This document shows positions 1-8,403 of a DNA stretch of 64,000 bases, piece after piece (position 1 is the stretch's first letter; each line of letters begins with the position of its first letter). The stretch covers positions 62,001-126,000 of the forward strand of contig NZ_JAGGNV010000008.1 in the NCBI RefSeq assembly GCF_018614955.1, read 5' to 3'. The stretch comes from Variovorax paradoxus (GTDB lineage: Bacteria > Pseudomonadota > Gammaproteobacteria > Burkholderiales > Burkholderiaceae_C). A model generated the notes under the pieces. The model worked only from the letters and a program-made list of their open reading frames with translations. It did no database searches and was not told the origin of the DNA. Position numbers and translations under genes: made by a program.

Positions 1-205
1 TGAAGCCGAGCCGGCGGCGCAGCAGGAAGGCCTGGCTGTAGGCGCGGCCGTCGGTGAACTTCGGGAAGTTCAGGTCGATGCGGTCCACGTCGTCGAGGCA
101 GACCTCGATTGCGAGCGGGTCGGCGTCGTTGGGCAGCTGCAGCACGTTCGGCTCGCCGTCGTCCACGTGTTCCTCGCTGGAAAGGATTCGAAGCGTCTTG
201 TTCAT
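1..205 (-). CDS. DUF934 domain protein, N-terminal part (runs off the window edge)
   Basis: Only the first 68 codons are visible; the gene continues beyond base 1. The translation starts MNKTLRILSSEEH and contains the segment FPKFTDGRAYSQAFLLRRRL, which is typical of the DUF934 family found next to cysI and cysH in sulfite-reduction operons of betaproteobacteria. DUF934 is thought to act in assimilatory sulfate reduction, but its biochemical role is not established. It lies downstream of cysI on the same strand, separated by 82 bases that hold a GC-rich repeat. The ATG at 205 is the only reasonable start. Family assignment is from memory of the motif. Confidence 0.8.
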   Translation of the reverse strand, partial: MNKTLRILSSEEHVDDGEPNVLQLPNDADPLAIEVCLDDVDRIDLNFPKFTDGRAYSQAFLLRRRLGF

Positions 206-209
206 AGGG

Positions 210-267
210 CCCCCACGCTCGGCACTGACGTGTCCTCGCTGCCCCCCAAGGGGGCGCGAGCTTGCTT
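210..267 (+). repeat. Dispersed GC-rich repeat, copy A (cysI / DUF934 junction)
   Basis: The stretch begins CCCCCACGCTCGGCACTG and carries a core hairpin of five or six C, then AA or GA, then five G (around 240-256). The same order of words occurs at 19874-19945 and 60856-60940, with a related inverted piece at 28732-28782. Here it fills most of the spacer between two co-directional genes, on the opposite strand to them. It may act as a processing or stabilising hairpin; that role is inference. Confidence 0.7.
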
Positions 268-287
268 GAAGCGGTTCTGCTCTGCGC

Positions 288-2066
288 TCATGCCGCCTCC
301 TCGACCTTGAAGCGCGCACCGTTGGCCGCGGCCTTGAAAGGCTCGATGCCGACGCGGCGCAGCGCGTCGATGAAGCTCTCTCCGGCCTCGCGCGTGTCGC
401 GGTAGGTGTTGAGCACGGCCTCGATCACGTCCGGCACTTCGACTGCCGAGAACGAGGGACCGACCACCTTGCCGGGCTGCGCCGCGCCCGACAGCGCCGA
501 GCCGTCAGAGCCGCCCAGCGTGACCTGGTACCACTCCTTGCCGTCCTTGTCGACGCCGAGGATGCCGATGTGGCCGCTGTGGTGGTGGCCGCAGGAGTTG
601 ATGCAGCCGCTGATGTGCAGGTCGATCTCGCCCAGGTCGTCGAGCTCGTCCAGGTCCTGGTAGCGCTCGGTGATGGCTTCGGCGATCGGGATCGAGCGTG
701 CGTTGGCCAGCGCGCAGAAGTCGCCGCCGGGGCACGCGATCATGTCGGTCAAGAGGTGCACGTTGGCGCTGGCGAAGCCGGCCTCGCGGGCGCTGAGCCA
801 CAGCGCGTGCAGGTCTTCGGCATGGACCCAGGGCAGGAGCAGGTTCTGGTCGTGCGTGACGCGCGCCTCGCCGGCGCTGAAGCGGTCGGCCAGCCGCGCC
901 GCGGTGTCGAGCTGATCGGCCGACGCGTCGCCCGGCGCCTGGCCGATGCGCTTGAACGAGAGGGTGACCGCGCGCAGGGCGGGGTTCTGGTGCGGCGCCA
1001 CGTTGCGCTGCAGCCAGCGCGCGAACATCACGTCGTCGGCCGCCTGCGCGCGCAGCTCGGCATCGGTCTCTTCGGCGCTCTGGAACACGCGGGTCGCGAG
1101 CGTCGGCGGCACGAAGGAGGCAGCCACCCGGTCGTACTCGGACTGCGTGATGGTGTGCGGTGCGCCGTCGTGCTCGAGGATCTGCTTGTACTCGGCTTCG
1201 ACGTCGTCGATGTAGCGCTGGCCTTCGGCCTTCACGAGGATCTTGATGCGCGCCTTGTAGATGTTGTCGCGCCGGCCGTAGCGGTTGTAGACCCGCACCA
1301 CGGCCTCGAGGTAATTCATGATCTGGTTCCACGGCAGGAACTCGCGCAGCACGGTGCCGATGATCGGCGTGCGGCCCATGCCGCCGCCCACCTGCACGCG
1401 GAAGCCGAGCTCGCCGGCCTCGTTCTTCACCAGCTTGAGGCCCACGTCGTGCCAGCCGGTGGCGGCGCGGTCTTCGGCCGCGCCGGTGATCGCGATCTTG
1501 AACTTGCGCGGCAGGAAGGCGAACTCCGGATGCAGCGTGCTCCACTGCCGCATGATCTCGGCGAAGGGGCGCGGATCGGCGACCTCGTCGACTGCGATGC
1601 CGGCGCGCTCGTCGCTGGTGATGTTGCGGATGCAGTTGCCGCTGGTCTGGATGCCGTGCATGTCGACCGAGGCCAAGAGGTCCATCACGTCGGCCGACTT
1701 GGCCAGCGGGATCCAGTTGTACTGCACGTTCTGGCGCGTCGTGAAGTGACCGTAGTGCGTGGGCAGCTTGTGCGTACCGAGCTTGCCCTGGGTCTTGAGT
1801 GCGGTCTTGTAGACCTCGGCCTCGGGCTCGTCGTACTCGCGGGCGATGCGGGCCAGCACGCGCAGCTGGGCGCTGGAGAGTTCGCCGTAGGGCACCGCGA
1901 CGCGCAGCATCGGCGCGTAGCGCTGCACGTACCAGCCGTTCTGCAGGCGAAGCGGCCGGAACTCGTCTTCGGAGAGCTTGCCGGTCTGCCAGCGTTCCAG
2001 CTGGTCGCGGAATTGCGCGGCGCGCTGGTGCACGAACTGGCGGTCGAAATCTGTGTATTGGTACAT
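288..2066 (-). CDS. cysI: Sulfite reductase hemoprotein subunit (nitrite/sulfite reductase family)
   Basis: This 592-residue protein reduces sulfite to sulfide in assimilatory sulfate reduction, in the cytoplasm. The C-terminal half carries the siroheme/4Fe-4S cysteine set Cys445-X5-Cys451 (ACPGGDFC) and Cys488-X3-Cys492 (GCINSCGHHH). The N-terminal half has the TSGNCIRNITSDE segment (142-154) and a GGGMGRTP loop (227-234) usual for the family. Length fits CysI of Burkholderiales. A DUF934 gene follows on the same strand, as is common in cys operons. A nitrite reductase role cannot be fully excluded from motifs, but the sulfur-rich neighbourhood supports sulfite. Upstream palindromes suggest sulfur-dependent control. 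Confidence 0.9.
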   Translation of the reverse strand: MYQYTDFDRQFVHQRAAQFRDQLERWQTGKLSEDEFRPLRLQNGWYVQRYAPMLRVAVPYGELSSAQLRVLARIAREYDEPEAEVYKTALKTQGKLGTHKLPTHYGHFTTRQNVQYNWIPLAKSADVMDLLASVDMHGIQTSGNCIRNITSDERAGIAVDEVADPRPFAEIMRQWSTLHPEFAFLPRKFKIAITGAAEDRAATGWHDVGLKLVKNEAGELGFRVQVGGGMGRTPIIGTVLREFLPWNQIMNYLEAVVRVYNRYGRRDNIYKARIKILVKAEGQRYIDDVEAEYKQILEHDGAPHTITQSEYDRVAASFVPPTLATRVFQSAEETDAELRAQAADDVMFARWLQRNVAPHQNPALRAVTLSFKRIGQAPGDASADQLDTAARLADRFSAGEARVTHDQNLLLPWVHAEDLHALWLSAREAGFASANVHLLTDMIACPGGDFCALANARSIPIAEAITERYQDLDELDDLGEIDLHISGCINSCGHHHSGHIGILGVDKDGKEWYQVTLGGSDGSALSGAAQPGKVVGPSFSAVEVPDVIEAVLNTYRDTREAGESFIDALRRVGIEPFKAAANGARFKVEEAA

Positions 2067-2171
2067 CGTGTGTCAGTTGCTGGAAGGCGGTGCGTCCACG
2101 GCCGTCAACGTGAGCCGGGAATGTAAAAGCGCGCCTTATGGAAACAAACTATTTTTTGGTTCGCGCTTTAT

Positions 2172-2237
2172 GCGGATAAGCTTATTCGCCAGTTCCCATG
2201 CGGGTCGCGGGACGATGCAATGCTTATTCCGGATAAG
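2172..2237. promoter_or_regulatory. Two palindromes upstream of cysI, candidate regulator sites
   Basis: The 283-base gap 2067-2349 is AT-richer than its surroundings and contains GCGGATAAGCTTATTCGC (2172-2189, palindromic except for one pair) and CTTAT-N5-ATAAG (2223-2237), centred about 49 bases apart. Both share the ATAAG/CTTAT half-site. Sulfur assimilation genes are usually controlled by the LysR-type activator CysB, whose sites are AT-rich and imperfect, so these are reasonable candidates. The link to CysB is inference. I see no gene in this gap. Confidence 0.4.
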
Positions 2238-2349
2238 GCCGGCGGCGGTTGCCGCGCGTCGAACACCGGTTGATTCTAGGAAGGCCTGCTGCGCCTTGCC
2301 CGGCGCTCACTGAGCGGCCGTGATGCCGTCGTCGACAAGGAGGGGCCGG

Positions 2350-3051
2350 CTACGGAGCAACCGGATTTCTCTTTTGCTCTTCGAGAAGCTGCTGCCGGCG
2401 CACCGCGTTGCATTGCGCGTGCGCCCTGAACTCTGCTTTCTCGCATTGGGCGGCCATGCATCGGGCAGCAAGGATGAAGTTCATGCCCGAACAAGCCTGC
2501 CCAAGCGCGGTGACGGCTGCGCTGCGCGGCGCTTTGACGGACCTGGCCTGCGCCGGCTCGCTTGCCGCCCGGACCGGATCCGGCGCTTTCGTCGGTGCGA
2601 GCTGCGCCTTTTCCGCCTGTGCTTCGGTGGCCTTGGCTGGCGCTTCGGCCGCGGCGACGGGTGGGGCAGCACGTGCTTCGGTCTGCGCCGAGGGGTCCGT
2701 GCGAACGGGATGCACCTGTGCCTTGCCAGCCGTATAGAGATACCAGCCGCCGGCACCCGCCACCAGCCAGCCCGTGGCCCCGACGGTCAACGCGACGCTG
2801 AGGGCAGCAATGCTGACCCACATCCCCTTGGAAAAAGTTTGCGTTGCCTCGGCAACTGCAGGGGCTGCGCCAACGGCAGCAGGCCTCTGCGACTGCTCGG
2901 CTCTCCGCATGAAACCGAACAGGGAATTCGCGGTGCTGGCGCGCGGTGCGTCAGCGCTGGCGAACGCGGTGGGCAGCGTGCCGATGCATTCGATGCAGAA
3001 CTTGGCGGCAGACCGATTCTTTGTCTTGCATTGGGGGCAGATCAGGGCCAT
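2350..3051 (-). CDS. Zinc-ribbon membrane protein of unknown function
   Basis: The 233-residue protein opens with a Cys4 ribbon, CPQC (residues 5-8) and CIEC (18-21), of the zinc-ribbon type. A single membrane segment follows in the middle (about residues 75-100, VSIAALSVALTVGATGWLVA), then an Ala/Pro/Lys-rich linker, then a Cys-rich C-terminal part (ACSGMNFILAARCMAAQCEK, about 185-215). The layout suggests a cytoplasmic ribbon, a membrane anchor and an external Cys-rich domain that could be disulfide bonded. No function is recognised. It is 12 bases downstream of the next small gene, so the two are probably cotranscribed. Confidence 0.65.
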   Translation of the reverse strand: MALICPQCKTKNRSAAKFCIECIGTLPTAFASADAPRASTANSLFGFMRRAEQSQRPAAVGAAPAVAEATQTFSKGMWVSIAALSVALTVGATGWLVAGAGGWYLYTAGKAQVHPVRTDPSAQTEARAAPPVAAAEAPAKATEAQAEKAQLAPTKAPDPVRAASEPAQARSVKAPRSAAVTALGQACSGMNFILAARCMAAQCEKAEFRAHAQCNAVRRQQLLEEQKRNPVAP

Positions 3052-3063
3052 TGCTCAAGGCCC

Positions 3064-3405
3064 TCAGTGCGCAGTCGCATCGTCGCGTGCTGCTTGTGGA
3101 AGCTGCGCCGCGACGAGATTCCTCTGCGCTGCCATGATGAGCGTCGCACGATAGACCGATCGGCTGGCTGATTTCGTCAGCTCGATCAGCGTCTTCCATT
3201 CGTGCTCCAGTTCGTCAGGCGCGGCGTCGACACGCGGCGTTCGCATCAAGGACCGGCTGGCATCCAGCAGGGCGGCGGCCGAGTTGAGACAGATGTGAAG
3301 GCTGGACTGCGCGGGACTCGCGCGACTGCCCTCCGCGAGCAGCAGCCGCTCCACAGCGGCCAGGGCACTTTCGAGAAGGGCGAGATCGGCACTCGAATGG
3401 GTCAT
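3064..3405 (-). CDS. Small hypothetical protein, mostly helical
   Basis: This is a 113-residue protein rich in Ala, Leu and Ser with no membrane segment or signal peptide. The repeating hydrophobic pattern ([16 protein letters not shown] near the start, LIELTKSASRSVYRATLIMA later) suggests a helical bundle. I do not recognise the family. It sits 12 bases upstream of the zinc-ribbon gene on the same strand, suggesting one transcription unit. The upstream gap 3406-3493 has AT-rich sequence (gcgaaaatttcacac) that could hold its promoter. Confidence 0.5.
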   Translation of the reverse strand: MTHSSADLALLESALAAVERLLLAEGSRASPAQSSLHICLNSAAALLDASRSLMRTPRVDAAPDELEHEWKTLIELTKSASRSVYRATLIMAAQRNLVAAQLPQAARDDATAH

Positions 3406-3493
3406 GTCGCGAGGTTCGCAGACAGCAGCCCGATTCGAGGTGCGAAAATTTCACACTTTGAAGCAATGTTTGCTTTAGATCTACTTCGAGCGA

Positions 3494-5110
3494 CTAGGAC
3501 GCGGTCCCGCGCCCGGCATCCAGCAGGTCCTGGATGTCTTCGAGGCCGCGCCCGCGCGTTTCGATGCCGCTCTTGATCAGCATCAGCGCCGCGACCGCCA
3601 TCGGCACTGCGATCAACAGGGCCGAGACGGTGAAGTGGCTGAACACGCCGAGCACGCCGAAGCCCGCACCGAGGATGCCGCCGAACTTGGAGCTGGCCGC
3701 GACCACGCCCGAGCCCGTGCCGCGCAGGTGCACCGGGTAGATCTCCGCGGCATAGGGGATGAGCATTGCGATCACGCCGCTCGAGCTCACGAGCAGCAGT
3801 GCGGTGGTGAGCACCATCGCCAGCGTCGACTGCACTTGCGCCAGGCCGAGGCCGAAGAACACCAGCAAGGTCGCGGTGGTGAGCGCGATGAACAGCACCA
3901 GCGCCTTGATGCTGCTCCAGCGGTGGTAGAGCCAGATCACGATCGCGATGCCGGGCAGCGCCAGCAGGGCCGAGCGCGCGAGCAGGGCGCTCGCGGCGGT
4001 GGCGTCCATGCCCATGCTGCCGAGGTTGGTCGGCAGCCACAGCAGAAAGCCGAAATTCACCAGGCCCCAGGCCACGCCGCAGACGATCAGGCCCCAGGTG
4101 ATGCGCGCATGGCTGCCGCGCAGCAGTTGCGCGATGCCGCCGGGCGGCGGTTCCTGCTCGGCAATCACCGCGGCAGCCGGCGCATTCGCCGTTGCCGCCG
4201 CGCCGGTACCCGCGAAGCGCGCGAGCACCGCGCGGGCCTCGTTGTCGAACCCGGCGTTCGAGAGGAAGCGCGGCGATTCGGGGATGTAGCGGCCCAGGAA
4301 GACGATCACCAGCCCGGTCGGCAAACCCAGCAGCCATAGCGCGCGCCAGCTGAACTCCGGCACCAGCAGCGCGGCCGAGCCGGCCGCGAGCAGATAGCCG
4401 GCCGAGGTACCGGCGCCGCCCAGCGCCACCAGCAGCCAGCCGCGGTGCGCGGCGGGCACGGTTTCCGCCATCAGCGTGAAGGTGATGGGCAGCAGGCCCC
4501 CGGCCGACGCGCCCATCAGGAAGCACATCGCGAGGTTCCAGCCGAAGGCCGGCATCGCGCCGCAGATCGCGGTGCCGATGAACATCAGCGCCGACAGCAG
4601 GATGGCCGCGCGCCGGCCGAAGATGTCGGCCAGCCGCCCCCACACCACGGAGCCCACCGTCGTGCCGGTGAGCGCCACCAGCGCCAGCACGCCGGCGGTC
4701 TGCTTGCTGATCTCGTACTCGGTGGTCATGCCCGGCATCACGAAGCCCAGCGTGGCCGGCTTCAGCACGTCGACCGCCAGCGCGATCACCAGCACGATCA
4801 CCAGCTTCCAGTGCTCGCGGTTCAGCGGCACGCCGTCAGCGACGTGGAACTGCAGGTGGCTGTCGCCGTGCAGGCTCTTCTGCATCTGCGCGATGCGCGG
4901 CATCAGGCCGTACATGGCCAGCAACACGCCGAGGGGGATCATCGCCATGCCGGTCAGCATGGTGGCGTCCATCTCCATGCTGACCATCTGGTAGCCCGTG
5001 TGCCGGCCCATCATGAACATCGGCACGTGCGCGAGCACGCCGCCGATGATGGCGATGCAGCCGATCCAGAACGCGATCGGGTGGTGGAAGGAGAAGTTCT
5101 GGGCTTTCAT
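3494..5110 (-). CDS. MFS transporter with an N-terminal two-helix extension
   Basis: The 538-residue protein is a major facilitator superfamily carrier, probably of the organic-acid or sugar proton-symporter type. After about residue 105 it has twelve predicted membrane helices, with the loop 2-3 motif GRLADIFGRRAAI and the PESPRFL segment after helix 6 that is typical of sugar/metabolite:H+ porters. Before that lie about 100 extra residues with two hydrophobic stretches (about 12-35 and 50-75), not usual for the family, which averages about 430-470 residues. Substrate is unknown. The gene stands about 90 bases from its upstream-strand neighbour with no clear operon partner. Confidence 0.8.
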   Translation of the reverse strand: MKAQNFSFHHPIAFWIGCIAIIGGVLAHVPMFMMGRHTGYQMVSMEMDATMLTGMAMIPLGVLLAMYGLMPRIAQMQKSLHGDSHLQFHVADGVPLNREHWKLVIVLVIALAVDVLKPATLGFVMPGMTTEYEISKQTAGVLALVALTGTTVGSVVWGRLADIFGRRAAILLSALMFIGTAICGAMPAFGWNLAMCFLMGASAGGLLPITFTLMAETVPAAHRGWLLVALGGAGTSAGYLLAAGSAALLVPEFSWRALWLLGLPTGLVIVFLGRYIPESPRFLSNAGFDNEARAVLARFAGTGAAATANAPAAAVIAEQEPPPGGIAQLLRGSHARITWGLIVCGVAWGLVNFGFLLWLPTNLGSMGMDATAASALLARSALLALPGIAIVIWLYHRWSSIKALVLFIALTTATLLVFFGLGLAQVQSTLAMVLTTALLLVSSSGVIAMLIPYAAEIYPVHLRGTGSGVVAASSKFGGILGAGFGVLGVFSHFTVSALLIAVPMAVAALMLIKSGIETRGRGLEDIQDLLDAGRGTAS

Positions 5111-5134
5111 GCGGGTTCTTTCGGGCGAGGCATG

Positions 5135-5896
5135 TTAACGACAGACGCCCCAGCCGCCGACCTCGAGGTGGAAATGATCGGCATGCAGCGCGTTGTAGCC
5201 GGGGCCCAGAACGCCGTCGAAGAAGCGGCAGGCGCCGGCGTGTGCATCCCGAAGAAAAAGCCCTTCCGTGCCGTCGCTGGCCCAGTCGCGCCGCACCGTG
5301 ATGCGCCGGCGGTCGCTCTGCGTGAAGCCGGCGATGTCGAACGCGTCGGCCGTCGCATGCCGGCTGCGGCGGCCGCCTTGCGCGCCTCCTTCGCCTCTGT
5401 TGACATTGCGGCAGGCGTAGCTGCCCAGATGCTCCAGCGAGACGAGCGGCGCGCCGAGATGGCGTGCGGCCGCAGGCTGCAATGCATGCCGCTCCCACAT
5501 CGCGAACGACAGTGCGGCCCCGCAACTGAGCACCACCGGCGACCCCAATGCCAGGCTGCGGCCGCGACGCACGCGGACCGCGTTCTCGAATCCGCAGCCG
5601 GGGCTGGTGACGCGGTCGGGCACGGCTTCGTGTTCGAGACCGGTCTCGGCCAGCGCAGCCATGCAGCGCGCCGGATCGGCGCGCGTGCGATGCAGCTTGA
5701 GGCCGGTGAGCAGGTTCGGCTCGGCCGCCACGTCCAGCGGCGCCCACGGATTCCAGCGTTCCGGAATGGAGACCCGGCCGGTTCTCAACGCATACGCCGA
5801 CGAAAGCACCGCCGCGGCGAGCAGGGCCCAGGCCAGCCGTGCGATCCAGCGGCGCCTGGGTTGCGGTGGAGGAGAAGGAGGCGAGGAGGGCGGCAC
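5135..5896 (-). CDS. Extensin-like family protein, membrane anchored
   Basis: The protein has 253 residues and a GTG start. A proline-rich cytoplasmic tail (residues 1-14) precedes one membrane helix (about 18-38), so most of the protein would be periplasmic. The C-terminal domain ends in NALHADHFHLEVGGWGVCR, the hallmark of the bacterial extensin-like family, and contains CGFENAVRV and HATADAFDIAGF segments also typical of it. The conserved His and Asp residues resemble those of LAS/D,D-peptidase-like metal sites, so a cell-wall role is possible but unproven. The alternative start cannot be excluded because no clear ribosome-binding site is visible. Confidence 0.75.
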   Translation of the reverse strand: MPPSSPPSPPPQPRRRWIARLAWALLAAAVLSSAYALRTGRVSIPERWNPWAPLDVAAEPNLLTGLKLHRTRADPARCMAALAETGLEHEAVPDRVTSPGCGFENAVRVRRGRSLALGSPVVLSCGAALSFAMWERHALQPAAARHLGAPLVSLEHLGSYACRNVNRGEGGAQGGRRSRHATADAFDIAGFTQSDRRRITVRRDWASDGTEGLFLRDAHAGACRFFDGVLGPGYNALHADHFHLEVGGWGVCR

Positions 5897-5907
5897 GTCG
5901 CTGCAGT

Positions 5908-5931
5908 CTAGGACCTGTCAACAGGTCCTAG
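5908..5931. repeat. Near-perfect 24-bp palindrome (short form of the 168-bp element tips)
   Basis: Two 11-base arms, CTAGGACCTGT and ACAGGTCCTAG, flank a CA spacer. They lie between the hemolysin III gene and the extensin-like gene, both on the minus strand. The arms match the tips of the large hairpin element at 33855-34022 (TAGGGCCTGTTAAC) with compensating changes in both arms. It would form a hairpin in RNA but lacks a T-run, so a simple terminator is not obvious. Confidence 0.6.
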
Positions 5932-5939
5932 GCCCGTCG

Positions 5940-6563
5940 CTACAACACGAAGTGCGCCACCGTGACGTAGTGGCTCGCGGTGCCGGCCAGCACGAACAGG
6001 TGCCAGGTGCCGTGCGCATGGCGCCAGCCGAGGGGGTTGCGGTAGAAGATCGTGCCGGCCGAGTACAGAACGGCGCCGGCCATCAGCCAGGCGAGGCCGG
6101 TGCTGTCGAGCCGCGCGATCAACGGCACGGCGGCGATCACGCCAAGCCAGCCCATCCCCAGGTAGAGCGCCAGCGAGGGCGCAGGCGGGTCGCCGGGCCG
6201 CAACTCGCGGGCGATGCCGAACAGCGCCGCGCCCCAGGCCGCGATCAGCAGCGCCCAGCCCCAGGCGCCCTGCAGGGTGACCAGCGCGAAGGGCGTATAG
6301 CTGCCGGCGATCAGCAGGTAGATCGCACAGTGGTCGACGCGTTGCCAGAACAGCTTCATGCGGCCGCGCGTGCTGTGGAACAGGACCGATGCCGCGTAGA
6401 GCGTCACCATCGACAGCGCGAACACCAGCGCGCTCGCGGTCTTGGCCGGGTCGTTCACCGGCATGGTCTTGGCCAGCAGCAGGGCGGAGCCGCCCGTCGC
6501 CAGCATCAGCCCGAGCAGATGGCTGTATCCGTTGAAGCGTTCGCCTTGGTACATGGTGGTCAC
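5940..6563 (-). CDS. Hemolysin III / TrhA-family membrane protein
   Basis: This 207-residue protein has about seven hydrophobic helices and the family's conserved residues: GERFNGYSHLLG at the start, the FHSTRGRMKLFWQRVDHCAIYLLIAGSYTPF block (about 80-112, here described in pieces: FHSTRG, then the RVDH and GSYTP motifs), and a C-terminal HLFVLAGTASHYVTV. These His and Asp residues form the presumed metal site of the PAQR/HlyIII superfamily. Members are linked to membrane energetics or lipid homeostasis rather than true haemolysis. It is the promoter-proximal gene of a possible pair with the extensin-like gene. Confidence 0.85.
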   Translation of the reverse strand: MTTMYQGERFNGYSHLLGLMLATGGSALLLAKTMPVNDPAKTASALVFALSMVTLYAASVLFHSTRGRMKLFWQRVDHCAIYLLIAGSYTPFALVTLQGAWGWALLIAAWGAALFGIARELRPGDPPAPSLALYLGMGWLGVIAAVPLIARLDSTGLAWLMAGAVLYSAGTIFYRNPLGWRHAHGTWHLFVLAGTASHYVTVAHFVL

Positions 6564-6746
6564 CCTGAATTGACGTGTCGAGTGGGCCGCGCCTTTGCTG
6601 CGCTGTCATGACATCAGACGCCGATCGACGGCCTGGCGCATCCACCGTTGGATTTAGGCGTTGGCCGTAGCGCATTCGCGGGATCGCCGGAAGGCCTACC
6701 GCCGCGCGGATTGCCGCCATAGCATCGAACCCACAAGGAGACATCC

Positions 6747-7709
6747 ATGCCCACCTTCAACACCGTCCTCGTCGACAAGGACCCGCAGCACCCGCGCATC
6801 GCACGCCTCGTGCTCAACCGGCCCGAGAAGCTCAACGCCATCGGCAACACCACGCCCGCCGACATTCGCCACGCGGTCGAGTGGGCGCAGGCCGAGGACG
6901 AGGTGCACGTGATCGTGGTCGAAGGTGCGGGCCGCGCCTTCTGCGCCGGCTACGACCTGGGCGAATACGCCGAGGGCCGATCGCACGCCGGGCAGGCCGG
7001 GCAGGACGGCCAGACCGACCATCCCTGCAGGCAGGAGAAGACGCCCTGGGACCCGATGCTCGACTACGCCGCGATGAAGGCCAACACCGAGGACTTCATG
7101 TCGCTCTGGCGCTGCACCAAGCCCACCATCGCCAAGGTGCACGGCTACGCGGTGGCCGGCGGCAGCGACATCGCGCTGTGCTGCGACCTGCTGGTGATGG
7201 CCGAGGACGCGAAGATCGGCTACATGCCCACGCGCGTGTGGGGCTGCCCGACGACCGCGATGTGGACCTACCGGCTCGGCGCGCTGCGCGCCAAGCAGCT
7301 CATGTTCACCGGCGACACCATCGGCGGTACGCAGGCGGCCGAATGGGGCCTCGCGAATTTCGCGGTGCCCGCCGCGGAGCTCGACGCGGCCACGCTGAAG
7401 CTGGCCGAGCGCATCGCCGGCGTGCCGCGCTCGCACCTGATGATGCACAAGCTGGTGGTCAACCAGGTCTGGCTCTCGATGGGACTGGAGCAGAGCCAGA
7501 TGTTCGCCACCGTGTTCGACGGCATCACGCGCCACAACCCCGAAGGCATGTGGTTCCGCCGGCAGGCGGAGGTCGAAGGCTTCAAGAGCGCCGTCGCATG
7601 GCGCGACAGCGGCCGGCCTGTTCCCGAGGGCGACGAGGCGCGTGCGCTGGTGGCCGAGCTCGAGGCGCGGCTGGCGCAGGCGCGGGCCGCTTCAGCCCCG
7701 CAGCGCTGA
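6747..7709 (+). CDS. Crotonase / enoyl-CoA hydratase-isomerase family protein
   Basis: The protein has 320 residues. It shows the crotonase fold signatures: [12 protein letters not shown] near residue 22, the first oxyanion-hole segment [15 protein letters not shown] (about 57-71) and the second, [20 protein letters not shown] (about 131-150). It is 50-60 residues longer than a standard enoyl-CoA hydratase, with an insertion after residue 71 and an extended C-terminus. The usual second catalytic Glu of enoyl-CoA hydratases is not evident in AGGSDIAL, where Asp replaces it, so hydration is uncertain and another CoA chemistry is possible. A good AAGGAG site precedes the ATG. It ends in an 18-base convergent overlap with argO. 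Confidence 0.8.
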   Translation: MPTFNTVLVDKDPQHPRIARLVLNRPEKLNAIGNTTPADIRHAVEWAQAEDEVHVIVVEGAGRAFCAGYDLGEYAEGRSHAGQAGQDGQTDHPCRQEKTPWDPMLDYAAMKANTEDFMSLWRCTKPTIAKVHGYAVAGGSDIALCCDLLVMAEDAKIGYMPTRVWGCPTTAMWTYRLGALRAKQLMFTGDTIGGTQAAEWGLANFAVPAAELDAATLKLAERIAGVPRSHLMMHKLVVNQVWLSMGLEQSQMFATVFDGITRHNPEGMWFRRQAEVEGFKSAVAWRDSGRPVPEGDEARALVAELEARLAQARAASAPQR

Positions 7710-8333
7710 GACCGCCTGTCCGGCCAGCACCACGCCGAGCACCAGCATCACCAAGCCCACGAGCGCATCGAGCCAGCGCCAGGCCACCGGCTTCGCGAAC
7801 AGCGGCGCCAGGAGCCGCGCGCCGGCGCCGAGCCCTGCGAACCAGCTCGCGCTGGCCAGCGCTGTGCCCGCCACGAAGGCCCCCTTGCCGAGGCCGGCCT
7901 GCTGCGCGCCGACGGCGCCGACCAGCAGCAGGGTGTCGACGTACACGTGCGGATTGAGCAGCGTGAAGGCGGCGGTCTGCGTCATCACGCGGCCGAGCGA
8001 ATTCCGGCCCGCACTGCCCGCCGCCGCATGCAGCGCGGCAGGGCGCAGCGCACGCCGCCAGGCGAAGGCGGCATAGGCCAGCAGGAACAGCGCGCCGCCG
8101 ATGGTGAGCGCCGGCGCCAGCAGCGGCAGGCGTTCGAGCACCTGGCCCATGCCGATCACGCCGACGGCGACCAGCACGGTATCGGCCAGCGCGCAGAACA
8201 GGATCACCGGCCACACATGCTCGCGCCGCAGGCCCTGGCGCAGCACGAAGGCGTTCTGTGCGCCGATGGCGACGATCAGGCCCAAGGTCAGGCCGAAGCC
8301 GGTGGCGAATACGGGGAAGGCGAACGGGGTCAT
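7692..8333 (-). CDS. argO: LysE/ArgO-family basic amino-acid exporter
   Basis: The 213-residue inner-membrane protein has about six helices and the LysE signature at its N-terminus ([22 protein letters not shown], given as pieces GLILGLI-like and [11 protein letters not shown]). [11 protein letters not shown] is the classical LysE/ArgO motif for export of arginine or lysine. It is divergent from a LysR-type gene of the ArgP class, the same arrangement seen for LysG/LysE and ArgP/ArgO elsewhere, so it should be induced by excess basic amino acids. Which of lysine or arginine is preferred cannot be told from sequence. Confidence 0.88.
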   Translation of the reverse strand: MTPFAFPVFATGFGLTLGLIVAIGAQNAFVLRQGLRREHVWPVILFCALADTVLVAVGVIGMGQVLERLPLLAPALTIGGALFLLAYAAFAWRRALRPAALHAAAGSAGRNSLGRVMTQTAAFTLLNPHVYVDTLLLVGAVGAQQAGLGKGAFVAGTALASASWFAGLGAGARLLAPLFAKPVAWRWLDALVGLVMLVLGVVLAGQAVSALRG

Positions 8334-8403
8334 GCGCCGATGATTGGCGTTGCGGCAGAATCAGTCCAGTTAACTTTTCTGCGGCTGCATTAGGAATACT
8401 TCA
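8334..8403. promoter_or_regulatory. argO/argP divergent control region
   Basis: The 70 bases between the two divergent starts contain an AT-rich stretch (cagttaacttttctgcgg, about 8365-8382) that is the likely place for the argO promoter and the ArgP operator. No exact consensus was scored. Control of the exporter by the divergent LysR-type activator is established for this family pair; the exact operator is inference. Confidence 0.45.

Noticed and set aside
570..2126. A 518-codon plus-strand frame over cysI
   Set aside because: CysI on the minus strand has all four cluster cysteines; the plus frame is a shadow.
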